A stretch of DNA of 64,000 bases from Arthrobacter alpinus (GCF_001445575.1 NZ_CP013200.1:2976001-3040000); one strand, 5' to 3'. Shown: positions 1-9,700, counted from the first letter of the stretch. The notes: generated by a model not told the origin, from the sequence alone. A program made the numbers and translations.

Positions 1-239
1 ATCTTCGTGCCGAGGAACTCGCTCCACTTGTTGCCAGGGCCGAACGCATTGGCAACCGGCTGGTGGCCGGCCTGATTTTCGCGGCCTTCATTCTGGGCAT
101 CGGCGAACTGACGGCCGCGGACCGTCGGCATCTGCAAACCTGGCAGAACAACCTGTTGGCCACCGGTGTCGGGGCCTTGGGCGCCATGGGCGGGTACTTG
201 GCCTGGACGTCCCGTCCCGGGCTACGCATCCGCCGCTAA
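1..239 (+). CDS. UbiB/ABC1 (AarF)-family kinase-like protein, C-terminal part (5' end outside window)
   Basis: The reading frame is open from the window edge (frame 3) to a TAA at 237-239 and encodes a C-terminal tail with a hydrophobic stretch (NRLVAGLIFAAFILGIG) followed by a W-Q-N-N motif. This tail aligns closely with the end of the broken AarF-like gene just downstream (739-1962), so the two are tandem paralogues. UbiB/ABC1 proteins are atypical kinase-fold ATPases tied to quinone or membrane lipid homeostasis. The kinase core lies to the left and is not visible. The stop overlaps the stop of the convergent oxidase-like gene by a few bases. Confidence 0.7.
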   Translation, partial: LRAEELAPLVARAERIGNRLVAGLIFAAFILGIGELTAADRRHLQTWQNNLLATGVGALGAMGGYLAWTSRPGLRIRR

Positions 240-658
240 TATCTGTCCGGCTCGCCGCCAAGCACAAACCTTCGGCCGGCCACACTAGCTGGAGTGATCT
301 CGATGTAGGTCCATTTCCGTGTCTTGGTCCAGGATTCAAGGTGGAGCAGATCGGCGGCGTCAATCTCCGTCTGGGACTCCACCACCCTGACAGTTCCCTT
401 GACTACCACGCTCCACGCTTCCCCGTCACCGACCTCGTCGCTTTCCAACGCCACCAAGGCATTGATTGCCATCTCGGCGAGCTTGGTGCCTGGATTTGTC
501 CTAATCCAAATCTTGTCTGCGGTAGCGACGAAATTCAGCGGGAAAATGTCTGGCTGGTTGGCGACGCAGACGGCCAACCTGCCAAACCGGCTGCCCTGCA
601 GCAACCCCCATGATTCGTTCCCTGACAACACAACCCCGGGCTCTTCGTCACTGTTCAT
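236..658 (-). CDS. Pyridoxamine 5'-phosphate oxidase-fold FMN-binding protein (copy 1)
   Basis: An intact small protein with the split-barrel flavin-binding fold: a GRLAV segment, PDIFPLNF, RTNPGTKL, VALESDEV, WSVVVKGT and a C-terminal VAGRRF. It is paralogous to the genes at 5137 and 7917. In Mycobacterium tuberculosis a member of this broad family (Rv3129) belongs to the DosR regulon. I chose the ATG at 658 (MNSDEE) over the one at 682 because it lies 34 nt from the palindromic box at 693-708, matching the box-to-start distance of the two paralogues. Cofactor (FMN or F420) and substrate cannot be told from sequence. Confidence 0.8.
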   Translation of the reverse strand: MNSDEEPGVVLSGNESWGLLQGSRFGRLAVCVANQPDIFPLNFVATADKIWIRTNPGTKLAEMAINALVALESDEVGDGEAWSVVVKGTVRVVESQTEIDAADLLHLESWTKTRKWTYIEITPASVAGRRFVLGGEPDRY

Positions 659-692
659 GATCCGATCATCATCCCGTTCCATGCCGTTTGGG

Positions 693-708
693 TAGGGCCC
701 AAGGACCG
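693..708 (-). promoter_or_regulatory. DosR-like palindromic box upstream of oxidase-fold gene copy 1
   Basis: TAGGGCCCAAGGACCG; read on the minus strand it is CGGTCCTTGGGCCCTA, matching the motif that recurs through the island. It ends 34 nt before the chosen start at 658. Identification as a DevR/DosR site is inferred from recurrence and gene content. Confidence 0.6.
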
Positions 709-738
709 TGTTTGCCCGCCGCGTCCCCGCCTGGGGAG

Positions 739-1962
739 AGACTACTGCAGAAGCTCTCCACCCGGCCAGATATCCTTCCCCCCGACTTCCTAGTTGCTCT
801 TTCGCAGCTTCAGGATGGGGTGGAGCCGGTCCCCACCGATGTCATCTTTGCCCTCGTGGAGCAAGAACTGGGCGCCTCCCCCAACGCTGTGTTCATAGTG
901 TTCGACGGCGCACCGTTGGTCAGCACTTCCCTCGGCGAGGCCCATGCCCCAACCCTGTGGGACGGCACTGATGTGGTGGTGAAGGTGCGCCGTCGTGGAC
1001 ACGTTCGCCACAACCCTTCGTGCCGAACTGGACGACCTCTGTGAGGGCAGAAACGCTGAAAGGCTCGCCCACCAGTCAGCCCTGCCACGGCCAAAATGAT
1101 CATGGAAGACGGGTTCTTTCATGCCGACCCACACCTAGGGAACCTGTTTGTTGAACCTTCAGGGCGCATCGCGCTGATTGACTTCGGCATGGTCGGTGAG
1201 GTCCGCGAGGAACTCCCGGACCAGTTGAGCAGGTTTCTCCTCGCGTTGACCCGTACCGGACCGTCCGGGCACTTCTGGAGCTCACCGTGAACCAGCCCAC
1301 CACCAACCGTGAGACGCTCAGGCAGGATGCCTCACGCTTTATGGCCCGTTATCAGGGACCGAGCCTGGGTGAACTCCGCCTCACCCGCTCGTCGGCGAAT
1401 TGCTTGCAATCCTGCGCACCCACCACCTGCAATTGCCCAACGAAGTTTCCATAATCGCTAAAATGATGGTCATGATGGAAAGCTTGGGCATGCGCCTCAA
1501 CCCAGAGTTCAATCTGGGCGTCGTGATGAAACCCAGGCGAAAAAGCTCGCATTGCGGCGGTTGAACCCGGGCAAACTTGCCTCCAGGATCAATTGGTAGG
1601 GCCTCGATGCGGCGGACTTCGGCAGCGCACTGCCCGAGAGGTTGGAACGTGTTATTGAGCAGATCGATGACGGTCTGGAGATGCGCGTCCAGGTCGAAGA
1701 CCTGCTGCCTCTCGTGGCCCGGGCGGAGCGCATCGGCAACCGCATAGTGGCCGGGCTGATTCTCGCAGCATTCATCCGCGGAATCGGGGACCTGACCTCA
1801 TCCGACCAGAAATGGCTGCAGTCCTGGCAAAACAAGCTGCTGGCTGGCGGGACTGGAGCCATGGGCAGTTACCTCGTCTGGACATCCCGGCCCAACGTTG
1901 CAGCTCCAAGGCCTTGGCTGTCCCGATTACTCAAATCAGGCCATCGGCGCCCACCGGCATGA
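739..1962 (+). pseudogene. Degenerate UbiB/ABC1 (AarF)-family gene
   Basis: Fragments in different frames together resemble most of an AarF-type protein. A KLSTRPDILPPDF segment with a SLGEAHAPTLWDGTDVVVKVRR nucleotide-binding region lies near 739-1000. The catalytic FHADPHLGNLF and LIDFGMVGE motifs lie in 1096-1200, and a C-terminal membrane tail ends at 1962. The N-terminal part is missing and several frameshifts separate the pieces, so no full-length product is possible. Its tail is paralogous to the gene at the left edge, suggesting a tandem duplication followed by decay of this copy. Confidence 0.8.
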
Positions 1963-2133
1963 CCGGCGCTGCCCCACACGTGTGGAATAGTCGACGATTG
2001 CACAAATATTTCATCGCAAGTGTCAACGCTTCAGGACTTTAGACCATGGTCACAGGCCCTCTCAGGGGCAACCATTGGAAGTACCACAGCGACCCTGCTG
2101 CTCTCTAGTGTCGAATCATCAAAGGACGACATC

Positions 2134-2598
2134 ATGGCTCTTTCAGAACGTGAATCCCGGATTCTGCTGGCCGTTGAGAAGGAACTGGCTGCCAGTGACC
2201 CTCATTTATCGAAGACGTTTGACATCTTGGCAAGCAGTGGACCAGCTATTCGCCATTTGCTGTGGGGCACCGCAGTCCTGGCGGTTGGCATCGGCGCACT
2301 TGTGTATGCCATTGCGGTCCATTCGGCACTGATTGGTGCAGCTGCGTTCATGGCCATGACGGAGGGGCCCATCTGGCCTTGCCACGGCCACGACTGTTCA
2401 GGACGATTCGACTGTACAGAGCCAGACAACTTGATTCCCATAACATTCCGGATGAATAGCAGGGCGGCGCGAGGCTTGTGCGCCTTCCACAGGATGCTGG
2501 GCAATGAGCCGAACAAAGGCCTGGCAAGGTCATACTCGGCAGTGGGGCCCACGGACGCAAGTCACGGACAATTGATAACAAGGTGGCACAAGAAATGA
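2134..2598 (+). CDS. DUF3040-like small membrane protein, C-terminus doubtful
   Basis: From the ATG at 2134 (AAAGGA ribosome site about 9 nt upstream) the protein begins MALSERESRILLAVEKELAASDP, the typical opening of DUF3040 proteins, followed by one hydrophobic segment (LLWGTAVLAVGIGALVYAIAV). After about residue 75 the sequence loses family character and becomes Cys/Arg rich, which suggests a frameshift near 2350. The TGA overlaps the start of the response regulator at 2595, so the two may be translationally coupled. Function unknown. Confidence 0.5.
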   Translation: MALSERESRILLAVEKELAASDPHLSKTFDILASSGPAIRHLLWGTAVLAVGIGALVYAIAVHSALIGAAAFMAMTEGPIWPCHGHDCSGRFDCTEPDNLIPITFRMNSRAARGLCAFHRMLGNEPNKGLARSYSAVGPTDASHGQLITRWHKK

Positions 2599-3255
2599 AT
2601 GGAACGCAAACAACTGCAAGGCCCGGCCCAGAACCTGCCATCCGCGTCTTCATTTGGACGACCACGAGCTGGTCAGGTTGGGCCTGAAGGAGTTACTGGA
2701 GGGTCAAGGATTAGCCGTGGTTGGCACCTCCGGTTCCGCAGCGGAAGCCGTGCGTCTGATACCGGCGCTTCATCCGGATGTTTCCATACTTGACGGGCGC
2801 CTTCCTGACGGGACCGGAATTGAAGTTTGCCGGGATGTCCGGGCTGTGGACCCATCCTTGAAATGCCTGATCCTGACAAGCTACGACGACGAGCAGGCCC
2901 TCCGCGGGGCAGTGCTGGCCGGTGCTGCAGCGTACGTCTTGAAGCAGGTCGGCGGCACCGACCTCCTCAACACCATCAAACGCACCGCGGCAGGCGAGTC
3001 GCTTTTGACGCGGCCCTCAAACAGAGGATCATTGATGGCCTGAGTGAACCGGCCCCTCTGGATCCTCGCGTGGCGATCCTGACTGCACAGGAACGCAAGG
3101 TTCTTGCTCTCATTGGACAGGGCATGACCAACCGGCAGATCGGCCAGGAACTGTTCCTGGCCGAGAAGACGGTCAAGAACTATGTGTCCTCATTGCTCGC
3201 CAAATTGGGTTTTGAAAGGCGCACTCAAGCCGCCGTGTACATCACCCGGAAGTAG
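2595..3255 (+). pseudogene. devR: DevR/DosR-like NarL-family response regulator, two frameshifts
   Basis: Three reading frames join into a 220-residue NarL/FixJ regulator. The N-terminus (2595, MNGTQTTARPG..IRVFI) leads into LDDHELVRLGLKELLEG, the phospho-acceptor region (SILDGRLPDGTG), a K in AYVLKQVGG, and a LuxR-type helix-turn-helix (LTAQERKVLALIGQGMTNRQIGQELFLAEKTVKNYV). Each break looks like one missing T in a T run (near 2655 and near 3003), so they could be sequencing errors; if real, the regulator is dead. The length and the neighbouring DosS-like kinase point to the DevR/DosR subgroup. Its 3' end overlaps the convergent kinase gene by 14 nt. Confidence 0.8.
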
Positions 3256-4986
3256 GGTCAACTGTGGCATTGGCTGGCATCGGTGCCAATTTGCCGTCCT
3301 GCCCGTCGGCGGGCTGTTTGCCGTCCATCGGCACCGACCACAGGAACCTGGTCCCCCGAGCCCCATTACTGTCCAGCTGAAAAGTGCCGTTGAAAGTCAG
3401 CGCCCGGACTTCCATGTTGGCCAATCCGCTGGTGCCCTGAAGAACACCAACTCCGCACCCGTCGTCGCTGACGGAAACGTTGACCGATTGCCCATCAACG
3501 GAGACCGCAACATCAATTTCATCCGCCTGCGCGTGCCTGACGGCATTGCTGACACCCTCCGTCACAACCGCCAACACCTGCTCCCCCAGTTCTACCGTCA
3601 CCTTGGAGTCAATGGGGCCTGACAGGATGATCCGTGGTGCATAGGGCAGGGATCTGGAGATCTTGCTGATGGTGTTCAGTATCCGGCTGCTCAAAAGATC
3701 GGCATCGGTGGCAGAGGCCCTCAGGGAGTAGATAGTGTCACGAAGTTCCTTGATGGTTGTGTCGAGTTCATCAGTAATTGCACGGATCCGCGCGAGGCCC
3801 GCCGATTCGTCAACGAACCGGGCCAGCCCCTGAATGTTCAATCCTGCGGCAAAAAGCCTCTGTATGACCACATCGTGAAGATCCTGGGCAATCCGGTCAC
3901 GGTCTGCAAACAACACGAGTTGTTCACGGATGCGATGGGTCTTGGCCAGCTCCAGCGCCAGTGCCGACTGGGTGCAGTAAACCGCCACCATGTCAGTTGC
4001 CAATGCGGAAAATACCGGCTCCCCATTCGCCCTGATCAGCACGATCATGCCTTGTCCGGCCGCATGAGTGCCAAGCCGGGCCAGCAGGGCTGGTCCTGAC
4101 AGTCCCCGGGTTGCCGGCCCCAGCAGCAGGGACGCCTCCTCATAAGCCAAGGGCCTGCCTGACTTGAGGACACCGCTGATGCCCTCTCCGTTCAAATCCA
4201 GGAGCTGCCTCACCCACGTCGACGCGTCCGTCCCGGCGGCAGCCAACACTTCAACCTGGCCCGCTTCATTTGGCTGGCCGACGATCAGGGCCACAGCTGA
4301 TTCGGAGGCCTTGAGAGCGGTTTGGGCAACCCAGTTTCGGTTGTCCTCCTCGTCATCAGATTTGGGGCCCATCATGCGGACGGCAATAGTTCTTCCCGCC
4401 TCCAGCCAGCGACTTCGCAGTTGGGCATCATCAAATAGCTTGGCGTTTTCTATCGCAAACCCTGCCGCAACCGCCAACGCAATGGCGAGCTCCTCGTCGT
4501 CGAGCGTGAACAAGCCGCCGCCATGTCTTTCGGTTAGGTACAGGTTCCCGAAGACCGAATCACGGATGCGAATGGGCACCCCAGAAAAGTGCGCATGGCC
4601 GGGTGGTTTTTGGGGAACCCATACGACGCCGGATGGTCGCGAATGTTGGGCAGACGCAGTGGCCGCGGATCGCTGATCAGAAGCCCCAGCACGCCATGTC
4701 CAGTGGGCAGGTGGCCGATCAGCTTTGCAGCATCCGGTTCAAGGCCTTCGGTGATGAAATGGCTGAGTCCGCCGTTCTCGCCGATGACACCCAACGCCCC
4801 ATACCCGGCATCAACCAATGTGCAGGCGGCCTGAACAACATGGCGGAGGACTGCCTCCAGGCTAGGGTCTTCAGCAATGACCGCGACTGCGGCGAGCAAA
4901 CCTTGCATCCTGTCACCGGAGGGCGGCCTCGGCTGCTCTGTCGACGAAGCCGATGACGACCCGTCGCCGTGCTGCGGGTGATTCAT
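3242..4986 (-). pseudogene. devS: DevS/DosS-like GAF-GAF sensor histidine kinase, one frameshift
   Basis: Start MNHPQHG at 4986. GAF domain 1 covers roughly residues 45-190 and contains RDHPASYGFPKNHPAMRTFLG, very like mycobacterial DosS, where a histidine in this area holds the heme (from memory; needs alignment). GAF 2 follows at about 210-360, then a HisKA_3 dimerisation box (RIAQDLHDVVIQRLF) with the phospho-accepting His and an HATPase_c domain with SDDGCG. About 581 residues, like DosS (578). There is one missing G in a G run near 4578, between FLG and VPIRIR. It would sense redox or gas and phosphorylate the convergent regulator; the pair is inferred from adjacency and family. Confidence 0.82.
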
Positions 4987-5087
4987 AGTGCGTCTCCTCC
5001 ACATGTCCCAAGCCCGGCCGGCCTGTGGCTGGCACCCGATCCCCATGCTACGCCGGCACCCGCCCCACAGCCATGGGCCGGCGCAAC

Positions 5088-5103
5088 GGGACCTTATCCC
5101 CTA
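5088..5103 (+). promoter_or_regulatory. DosR-like box in the kinase/oxidase-fold divergent region
   Basis: GGGACCTTATCCCCTA, lying between the divergent kinase gene (start 4986) and the oxidase-fold gene (start 5137, 33 nt downstream). It could serve both, which would give autoregulation of the sensor. Confidence 0.62.
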
Positions 5104-5136
5104 GCGGCGCCCTCATACGGAATCTATGCTCAGGGC

Positions 5137-5606
5137 ATGAACCACAACCCAGCCGCAACACGAACAGAAGTCCTGCCGGTCCACTCATGTTGGTCCCAGC
5201 TCCGAAGTGTCTCCGTTGGGCGACTCGCCGTGTGGGATGTGGACCATCCCGATATTTTCCCCATCAACTACACGGTTGACCATGGGAGTTTGGTCTTTCG
5301 TACAGGCCAAGGGACCAAGCTCAAAGCCCTGCAGCGCGACGAGCCCGTCGCCTTGGAAGTCGATGGTGTCAATCCCGATACAGGTTTTGCATGGAGCGTG
5401 GTTGCCAAGGGGAACGGCAAGCTGTTAACTTCCACAGACGACATCCTCGACAGCTTCGCCCTGCGGCTATTCCCTTGGCATGCAGCCACAAGGACAATTT
5501 TGTCCGCATCGTGCCAACTTCTGTCACCGGGCGCCGATTCCGTGTTACACAGCCAGCCGAATGGTGGACGGCGCAGGCAAACATGCCGCAGGCTTCGCCC
5601 GAATGA
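5137..5606 (+). pseudogene. Pyridoxamine 5'-phosphate oxidase-fold protein (copy 2), frameshifted
   Basis: Begins MNHNPAATRTEVLPV and keeps the family segments VGRLAVWDVDHPDIFPINY, RTGQGTKL, VALEVDGV and WSVVAKGNG. Near 5485 the frame breaks: one C appears missing after CATGCAGC, and the family C-terminus (NFVRIVPTSVTGRRF) continues in another frame to a TGA at 5604-5606. That stop overlaps the ATG of the stress protein gene in an ATGA, so the two were probably translationally coupled. A box lies 33 nt before the start. Functional only if the deletion is a sequencing error. Confidence 0.75.
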
Positions 5607-6103
5607 ACGGAATACATGCCTCTTCCGGGCCCCAAACCTCTGGAAGCATCAGGACGGCCCTGCCACCTGTTCGTGCGGAACGCATAGTCGTGGGCATTGA
5701 TGGCTCAGTGCATTCCCCGCCAATTCTCATGCTTGCCGCTGCCCTGGCCGACGTGCTGAAGCTTAGAATGGACGTTGTTGCCTGCTGGCACCACACCGAC
5801 ATCTACGCCGCCTCACAAATTCCCAATCCAGGATTGCCGGAGGGCGACCCGTTTCAAACCGAGACCGCCAACATGGCGGAACACGTCATCGATCTGGCCT
5901 TTGGCACAGAAGCGCCCGCCGGGATGACTTTCCACACTAGATATGGCCATCCGGCCCGAATCCTGGAAGGAGAGAGTGCCACGGCCGGCTGCTGGCCGTG
6001 GGCCGGCGAGGCAGCGGGGGCTTCTCGGGCTGCGGATCGGTTCAGTTACTGCAAGCTGTGTTGCACGTGCCCGCTGCCCGGTGCTGATTGTCAATGACAA
6101 TTA
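5603..6103 (+). pseudogene. Universal stress protein (UspA family), frameshifted near its end
   Basis: Starts MNGIHASSGPQ at the ATGA overlap with the upstream gene. The USP fold is clear at first (RIVVGIDGSVHSPPILMLAAALAD, WHHTDIYA, RYGHPARILEG). The expected nucleotide-binding end (RLLAVGRRGSGGFSG, then SCVARARCPVLIVNDN) is split over two further frames between about 5970 and 6103, so at least two single-base changes are present. USPs bind ATP and are prominent members of the mycobacterial DosR regulon. It converges with another USP gene 13 nt away. Confidence 0.75.
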
Positions 6104-6116
6104 GCACGCACCAACC

Positions 6117-6943
6117 TCAACGTCCTGCACCCGACACCAAACGGGTTCCCGGCTTCCCCTTGGTCACCATCATCGGAACGGGAATGCGGGCCAGCACGAC
6201 CGCGGAAATGGCGTCGGGGCGCATGGCTTTAGCGTGGCCACGGCCCCTGCTGCCCACTACAAGCAGCCGGGCGTTGCCGGAGGCTTCGGCCAGGGCAAGG
6301 GCGGCTCCGTGCCGAATGTCCAGGACCGTGAGTATTTCCAGTCTGGGGTGGCGGGCACGCACGGAGTCCTCTGCTCGCCCGATCACCTGCTCACCGTCAT
6401 TGGCCACCTGCGCCGCGTGAACAATAGTCAGGGGCTCCCCTGCCATTACTGCTTCACCGGCAGCCACTCGCAGGGCCCACTCAGCTTCCGGTGTACCGTC
6501 CACCCCCACAACCACCCCTGCACCCTTGGGCAAGGTACCGGGGATTATGGCCACAGTGCAGGCGCTTTGTGCCGCAAGCTCCAGTGCGGCCACACCAAAT
6601 CCCTCACCATGACCACTGCCCGTCTTGTCCATGCCCACAACGACCATGCTTGTCTCCGATGAAAGCTCAGCAAGCACCTGGGCTATTTCACCTCGCCTGA
6701 TCGTCGTGTGAATGGTTGAACGGGGAACCACGGTGGAGATTCGTTCCCGTTCGTCTTCCAAGGCGCGGGCAGCCATATCAAAAGCTGCAGATGACGAGTG
6801 TTGTCCCCGTCGCTCACCGGCGTCCGGCTGCACGCGCACCAGCAACACGTCAACGCCCAGTCGCTGGGCTCGCAATGCTGCCCAGTCGGCAGCAGTCCTT
6901 GCTGCCGGGAATTGTCCACGCCTACGGCTATCGTGCTGCCCAT
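6117..6943 (-). pseudogene. Tandem-domain universal stress protein, one frameshift near the start
   Basis: The start is ATG at 6943 (MGSTIAVGVDNSRQ) preceded by a GGGAGAGGA ribosome site. About 16 codons in, one A seems missing (CAGCAAGG near 6905), and the rest continues in another frame as RTAADWAALRAQRLGVDVLLVRV. Two USP domains follow, about residues 1-145 and 150-275, each with the VGxD opening; the second ends LLVVGSRGRGHAKAMRPDAISAVVLARIPVPMMV, an ATP-binding-type signature. Apart from the one indel the frame is open, so this may be functional. Double-USP proteins are typical of actinobacterial dormancy regulons. Confidence 0.75.
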
Positions 6944-6998
6944 CCGAGTTCCTCTCCCAGAGATAAAGGGCCAACCAATGGTTGGCTTCCTGCCACAG

Positions 6999-7313
6999 TC
7001 AACTGTGCCTGCCAAGCGCCAACGGGACGCTAAATCGAGATGCGCGCCGGTGGATTCTGTGACTGTGGCCGCGCTGGCGCCCGGGTGTTGGCTGCGGCTC
7101 CGGACGCGAAAAGAACCATTGCTTGGCGAACTCCACCAGCACCAAATACACCACCGTCACGATGACGTCGAAACCTCGACTCAGGCCGTCATGGAGTGCG
7201 TGCCGGCCATCCTGGGCGGTCACCACGGGATAGCCCTCGCCTTCCGGGAGTTCCTGAAGCATGAGGGACAGTGCTGCATCGTCCTCCACCACAAGCACGC
7301 ATTTTTCCGCCAT
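6999..7313 (-). pseudogene. Truncated response-regulator receiver domain
   Basis: From ATG 7313 the sequence gives MAEKCVLVVEDDAALSLMLQEL and continues to RGFDVIVT, the first half of a CheY-like receiver with the acidic pair (EDD). Family similarity stops at about 7154, just before the phospho-accepting aspartate would be expected to lead into a DxxLPG-type loop. The remaining codons are unrelated and Arg/His rich. No output domain follows, so this is a remnant. Confidence 0.6.
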
Positions 7314-7362
7314 GATGTGAAGTATAGGGTGCAGCAATTAACCTGGCGCATGACTCTGGTTC

Positions 7363-7600
7363 CTATCGGCCTCGCCGCATCTCTCGGCCATCCGTCACTG
7401 CAACCATCCTGCCCAGTCCCGCCGGAGGGTCGCAGAGTCTCACGCAATGGGCACTGAACGCCCCACATTCCATGCAACTGTAGCCAATTGCTGCCACCGT
7501 CCCAGGAGAACCACAGTAGCAGGGTCCCAATGACTCAACCATCAAAAACTAATCCGTGCTGCAGCTCCGGCACCACGCTGGCGATGGTGGCCCACAGGCT
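7363..7600 (-). pseudogene. Cys-rich zinc-ribbon-like small protein (family copy 1), nonsense mutation
   Basis: On the minus strand the frame reads GACGPPSPAWCRSCSTD, a TAG (plus-strand 7549-7551), then FLMVESLGPCYCGSPG and GYSCMECGAFSAHCVR. This aligns residue by residue with the intact protein at 47249-47488, where the stop position is Glu (GAG to TAG). Conserved pairs are WCxxC, CxC and YSCxECG, as in treble-clef or zinc-ribbon folds. I do not recognise the family. A box lies about 120 nt upstream at 7719-7733. A restart at the ATG after the stop would lose the first Cys pair. Confidence 0.7.
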
Positions 7601-7718
7601 CCGTTCTGGATCTTCAGGGCATTCGCTACAACTTCCTTCCCGGCACGCACACGCTGTCATTTCGGGGCTCCATTCTGCTGCCCACGTTCATCGTTTCAGC
7701 AATGAAGTGCGCGTCCAA

Positions 7719-7733
7719 GGGGCTTTGTGCCCA
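7719..7733 (-). promoter_or_regulatory. DosR-like box upstream of Cys-rich copy 1
   Basis: GGGGCTTTGTGCCCA, a member of the recurring motif set, about 120 nt upstream of the minus-strand Cys-rich remnant. It also lies upstream of the plus-strand gene at 7917, which has its own closer box. Confidence 0.5.
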
Positions 7734-7866
7734 CTTTGCTGTGCCTCGTGTGCATTGAAAATCGCGCAGTCCAGCGCCTATGAATGCCCAGAAAGAGGCG
7801 GCAGAAAAAGTGGTCGTCTCCTGCTGCAGAATGCGACGATGCGCCGTCAAAGGGGTTCTAAAGACT

Positions 7867-7882
7867 GGGACTTTGGGCCCTA
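7867..7882 (+). promoter_or_regulatory. DosR-like box upstream of oxidase-fold gene copy 3
   Basis: GGGACTTTGGGCCCTA, one of the best matches to the motif, ending 34 nt before the ATG at 7917. Confidence 0.68.
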
Positions 7883-7916
7883 GCCTGACGGTGCCTGCGT
7901 TCCGTAGCATCATCAC

Positions 7917-8387
7917 ATGAGAGATGACAAAGTGGCACCCAAAGCAGAAACCCTGACGACCCAGCAATGCTGGAAGCTCCTTTCCGACACTTCAGTCGGA
8001 AGGCTTGCAGTGACCGTTGACGGGAAACCTGACGTGTTCCCCGTTAACTACAAGATCGACGGCGAATCACTCCTGTTCCGCACGGGTCCCGGCACCAAGC
8101 TTAACGCCATCAATGACGACGCCAGCGTCGCATTGGAAGCAGATGCTGTCAGTGTGGAATTTGGGCTTGCGTGGAGCGTGGTCGTCAAAGGCAGCGCCGA
8201 ACGCATTCCGGCGGAAAGCCATGAGCTTAACACGGCAATTCATGGCTTGTTTCCATGGCAAGGGGTGGGAAAGAGCCACCTTATTCGCATTGTGCCGGTT
8301 ACCGTCACCGGGAGGCGCTTCACCTTGGATGCTTCCATGACGTGGAACCTCCCCCTGAATGATGCAGTTCGGGCGGGCCTCGAGTAG
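7917..8387 (+). CDS. Pyridoxamine 5'-phosphate oxidase-fold FMN-binding protein (copy 3)
   Basis: An intact 156-residue protein, MRDDKVAPKAETLTTQQCW, with family segments VGRLAVTVDGKPDVFPVNY, RTGPGTKLNAI, VALEADAV, WSVVVKGSAERI and VTVTGRRFTL. It is the best-preserved of the three paralogues in the first 9 kb. The box 34 nt upstream and the absence of any operon partner suggest single-gene control by the local regulator. The split-barrel fold can serve flavin-dependent oxidoreduction or flavin storage; the sequence gives no substrate. Confidence 0.85.
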   Translation: MRDDKVAPKAETLTTQQCWKLLSDTSVGRLAVTVDGKPDVFPVNYKIDGESLLFRTGPGTKLNAINDDASVALEADAVSVEFGLAWSVVVKGSAERIPAESHELNTAIHGLFPWQGVGKSHLIRIVPVTVTGRRFTLDASMTWNLPLNDAVRAGLE

Positions 8388-8902
8388 GCAGCCTCTGCAG
8401 CCCCACGGGAATCCTTCTTTGCCTGTCCGGAAGGGGGACTCCGTGAGCCCCTGGTCGATACGAACACGGCGGAAGGAGTGGTTACGCAATGATTGCTGCG
8501 GACGCTGTGCCGCCAAAGCGCCCAACGTGAATCGGTGGACCTCACGCGAGGTACCTGACGAGAGTTTGTGCCACTCTGGATCCAATTGGCTGGAGTGGGC
8601 CCCGTCCTGCTTGTTGGCGGATATCTGCTCCGGGCGCGGTTCCCCTTGGGCCACGCCGTCGCACTCGCTTCACGGCTGCTCCCGGCGCCGGGCATGGGTT
8701 CTCCGTACCACATATACCTTCGGGAACCGCTCGTTGAAGTTCCAAACTGATGTCCCGGTGATCACCGCACACCTGCTGATGGAAGCAACCAGCCTCGCCG
8801 CATATGCCCGGCACCTGAAATTGGCCTTCTCCCAGAGGCGCCCGCGACCGCATGGCCGTGAAGGGGCCCAGTACAAGTCACTGATCCAGGAGGGCGGAGA
8901 AA
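8388..8902 (+). other. Stretch without a recognisable gene
   Basis: Roughly 515 bases between two plus-strand genes. A hydrophobic piece in one plus frame (8568-8750, LPLWIQLAGVGPVLLVGGYLL) and a helical piece in another (about 8740-8860, VITAHLLMEATSLAAYARHLK) look like remnants of coding sequence, but I cannot connect them to a family or join them in one frame. Confidence 0.4.
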
Positions 8903-9700
8903 ATGAAGTCTTCAACGGAAAGCACCGACAGCCTGGCCCCGGGCTCAGCTAAGCCTGTGGCTGGGCCCGGCGGAAGCAGCGGCTCGGGCGGGCATGTGTC
9001 AGGGACACATGTTGGCTTCTGGGGCGGCTTGATGACCGCCCTTCTGGCTGTCTTGGTCCTCGCCGCGGCCTTCACCGCTCCGCCCCGCTCAGGCGCGTAC
9101 TATCCCGGTGACTGCATCCAATACCCGTAGACGCACGTGGCCGGCTACGTCCCACGCGACTACTTTTGGATGTATCCGGCACTGCTGGCCCCGCTCGTAT
9201 TCGTAGTCTTGGCCGTGTCCCGGCACGGCGCGGCACCCGCCCGGTGGCGGCAACTCAGCCTCACCGGGACATGCTTTGCAATGGTCGCGGCAGGCATCCT
9301 CGTTGTCGACTAAGGTCTGCAGCTGTCGGTCATGCAGCCAAGTCTGCTCGCGGGTGAGTCATAGGGGTTGTCTCTAGCTCTCCCAGTACAACCCACATGG
9401 GGTCCTCATAGACCTTCAATACATCGGATACGGCTTGTTGGCCCTGGCCTTTTTGCCCCTCGGCATTGCGCTCACCAAGACCCCGATGAGGCAAACCCGG
9501 GCTGCCGCTTGGATATTCATCCTCGGGGACGGGATCACCCTGCTCCTGCTTGCAGGTTTCGCTGCGTTTTACCAGCCCGACGTGGACGTCCGTTTTGATG
9601 TCCTGGCGATTCTGCTGACCTACCTTGTGCTGATCGCGGCCGGATTCCTGGCTGGGAACTCACTTTCACCATGGAGCACCAGAAAAACGCACAGTGCCGC
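8903..9700 (+). pseudogene. Decayed integral membrane protein gene
   Basis: Starts MKSSTESTDSLAPGSAKP, then one membrane segment and SGAYYPGDCIQYP. Here the frame meets TAG (9128-9130) and resumes as THVAGYVPRDYFWMYPALLAPLVFVVLAVS. It meets TAA and TAG again at 9311 and 9361 and then changes frame to LIDLQYIGYGLLALAFLPLGIAL and a TM-rich end near 9690. Each stop replaces a plausible Tyr or Glu codon, so this is genuine decay, not one sequencing error. The pattern (CIQYP..PRDYFWMYP..QPSLLAGE) recalls an uncharacterised multi-pass membrane family. Function unknown. Confidence 0.65.

Noticed and set aside
6966..6982. AAGGGCCAACCAATGGT as a box before the tandem USP gene
   Set aside because: The second arm does not match; the nearby symmetry (CCAACC/GGTTGG) is a different palindrome of unknown meaning.
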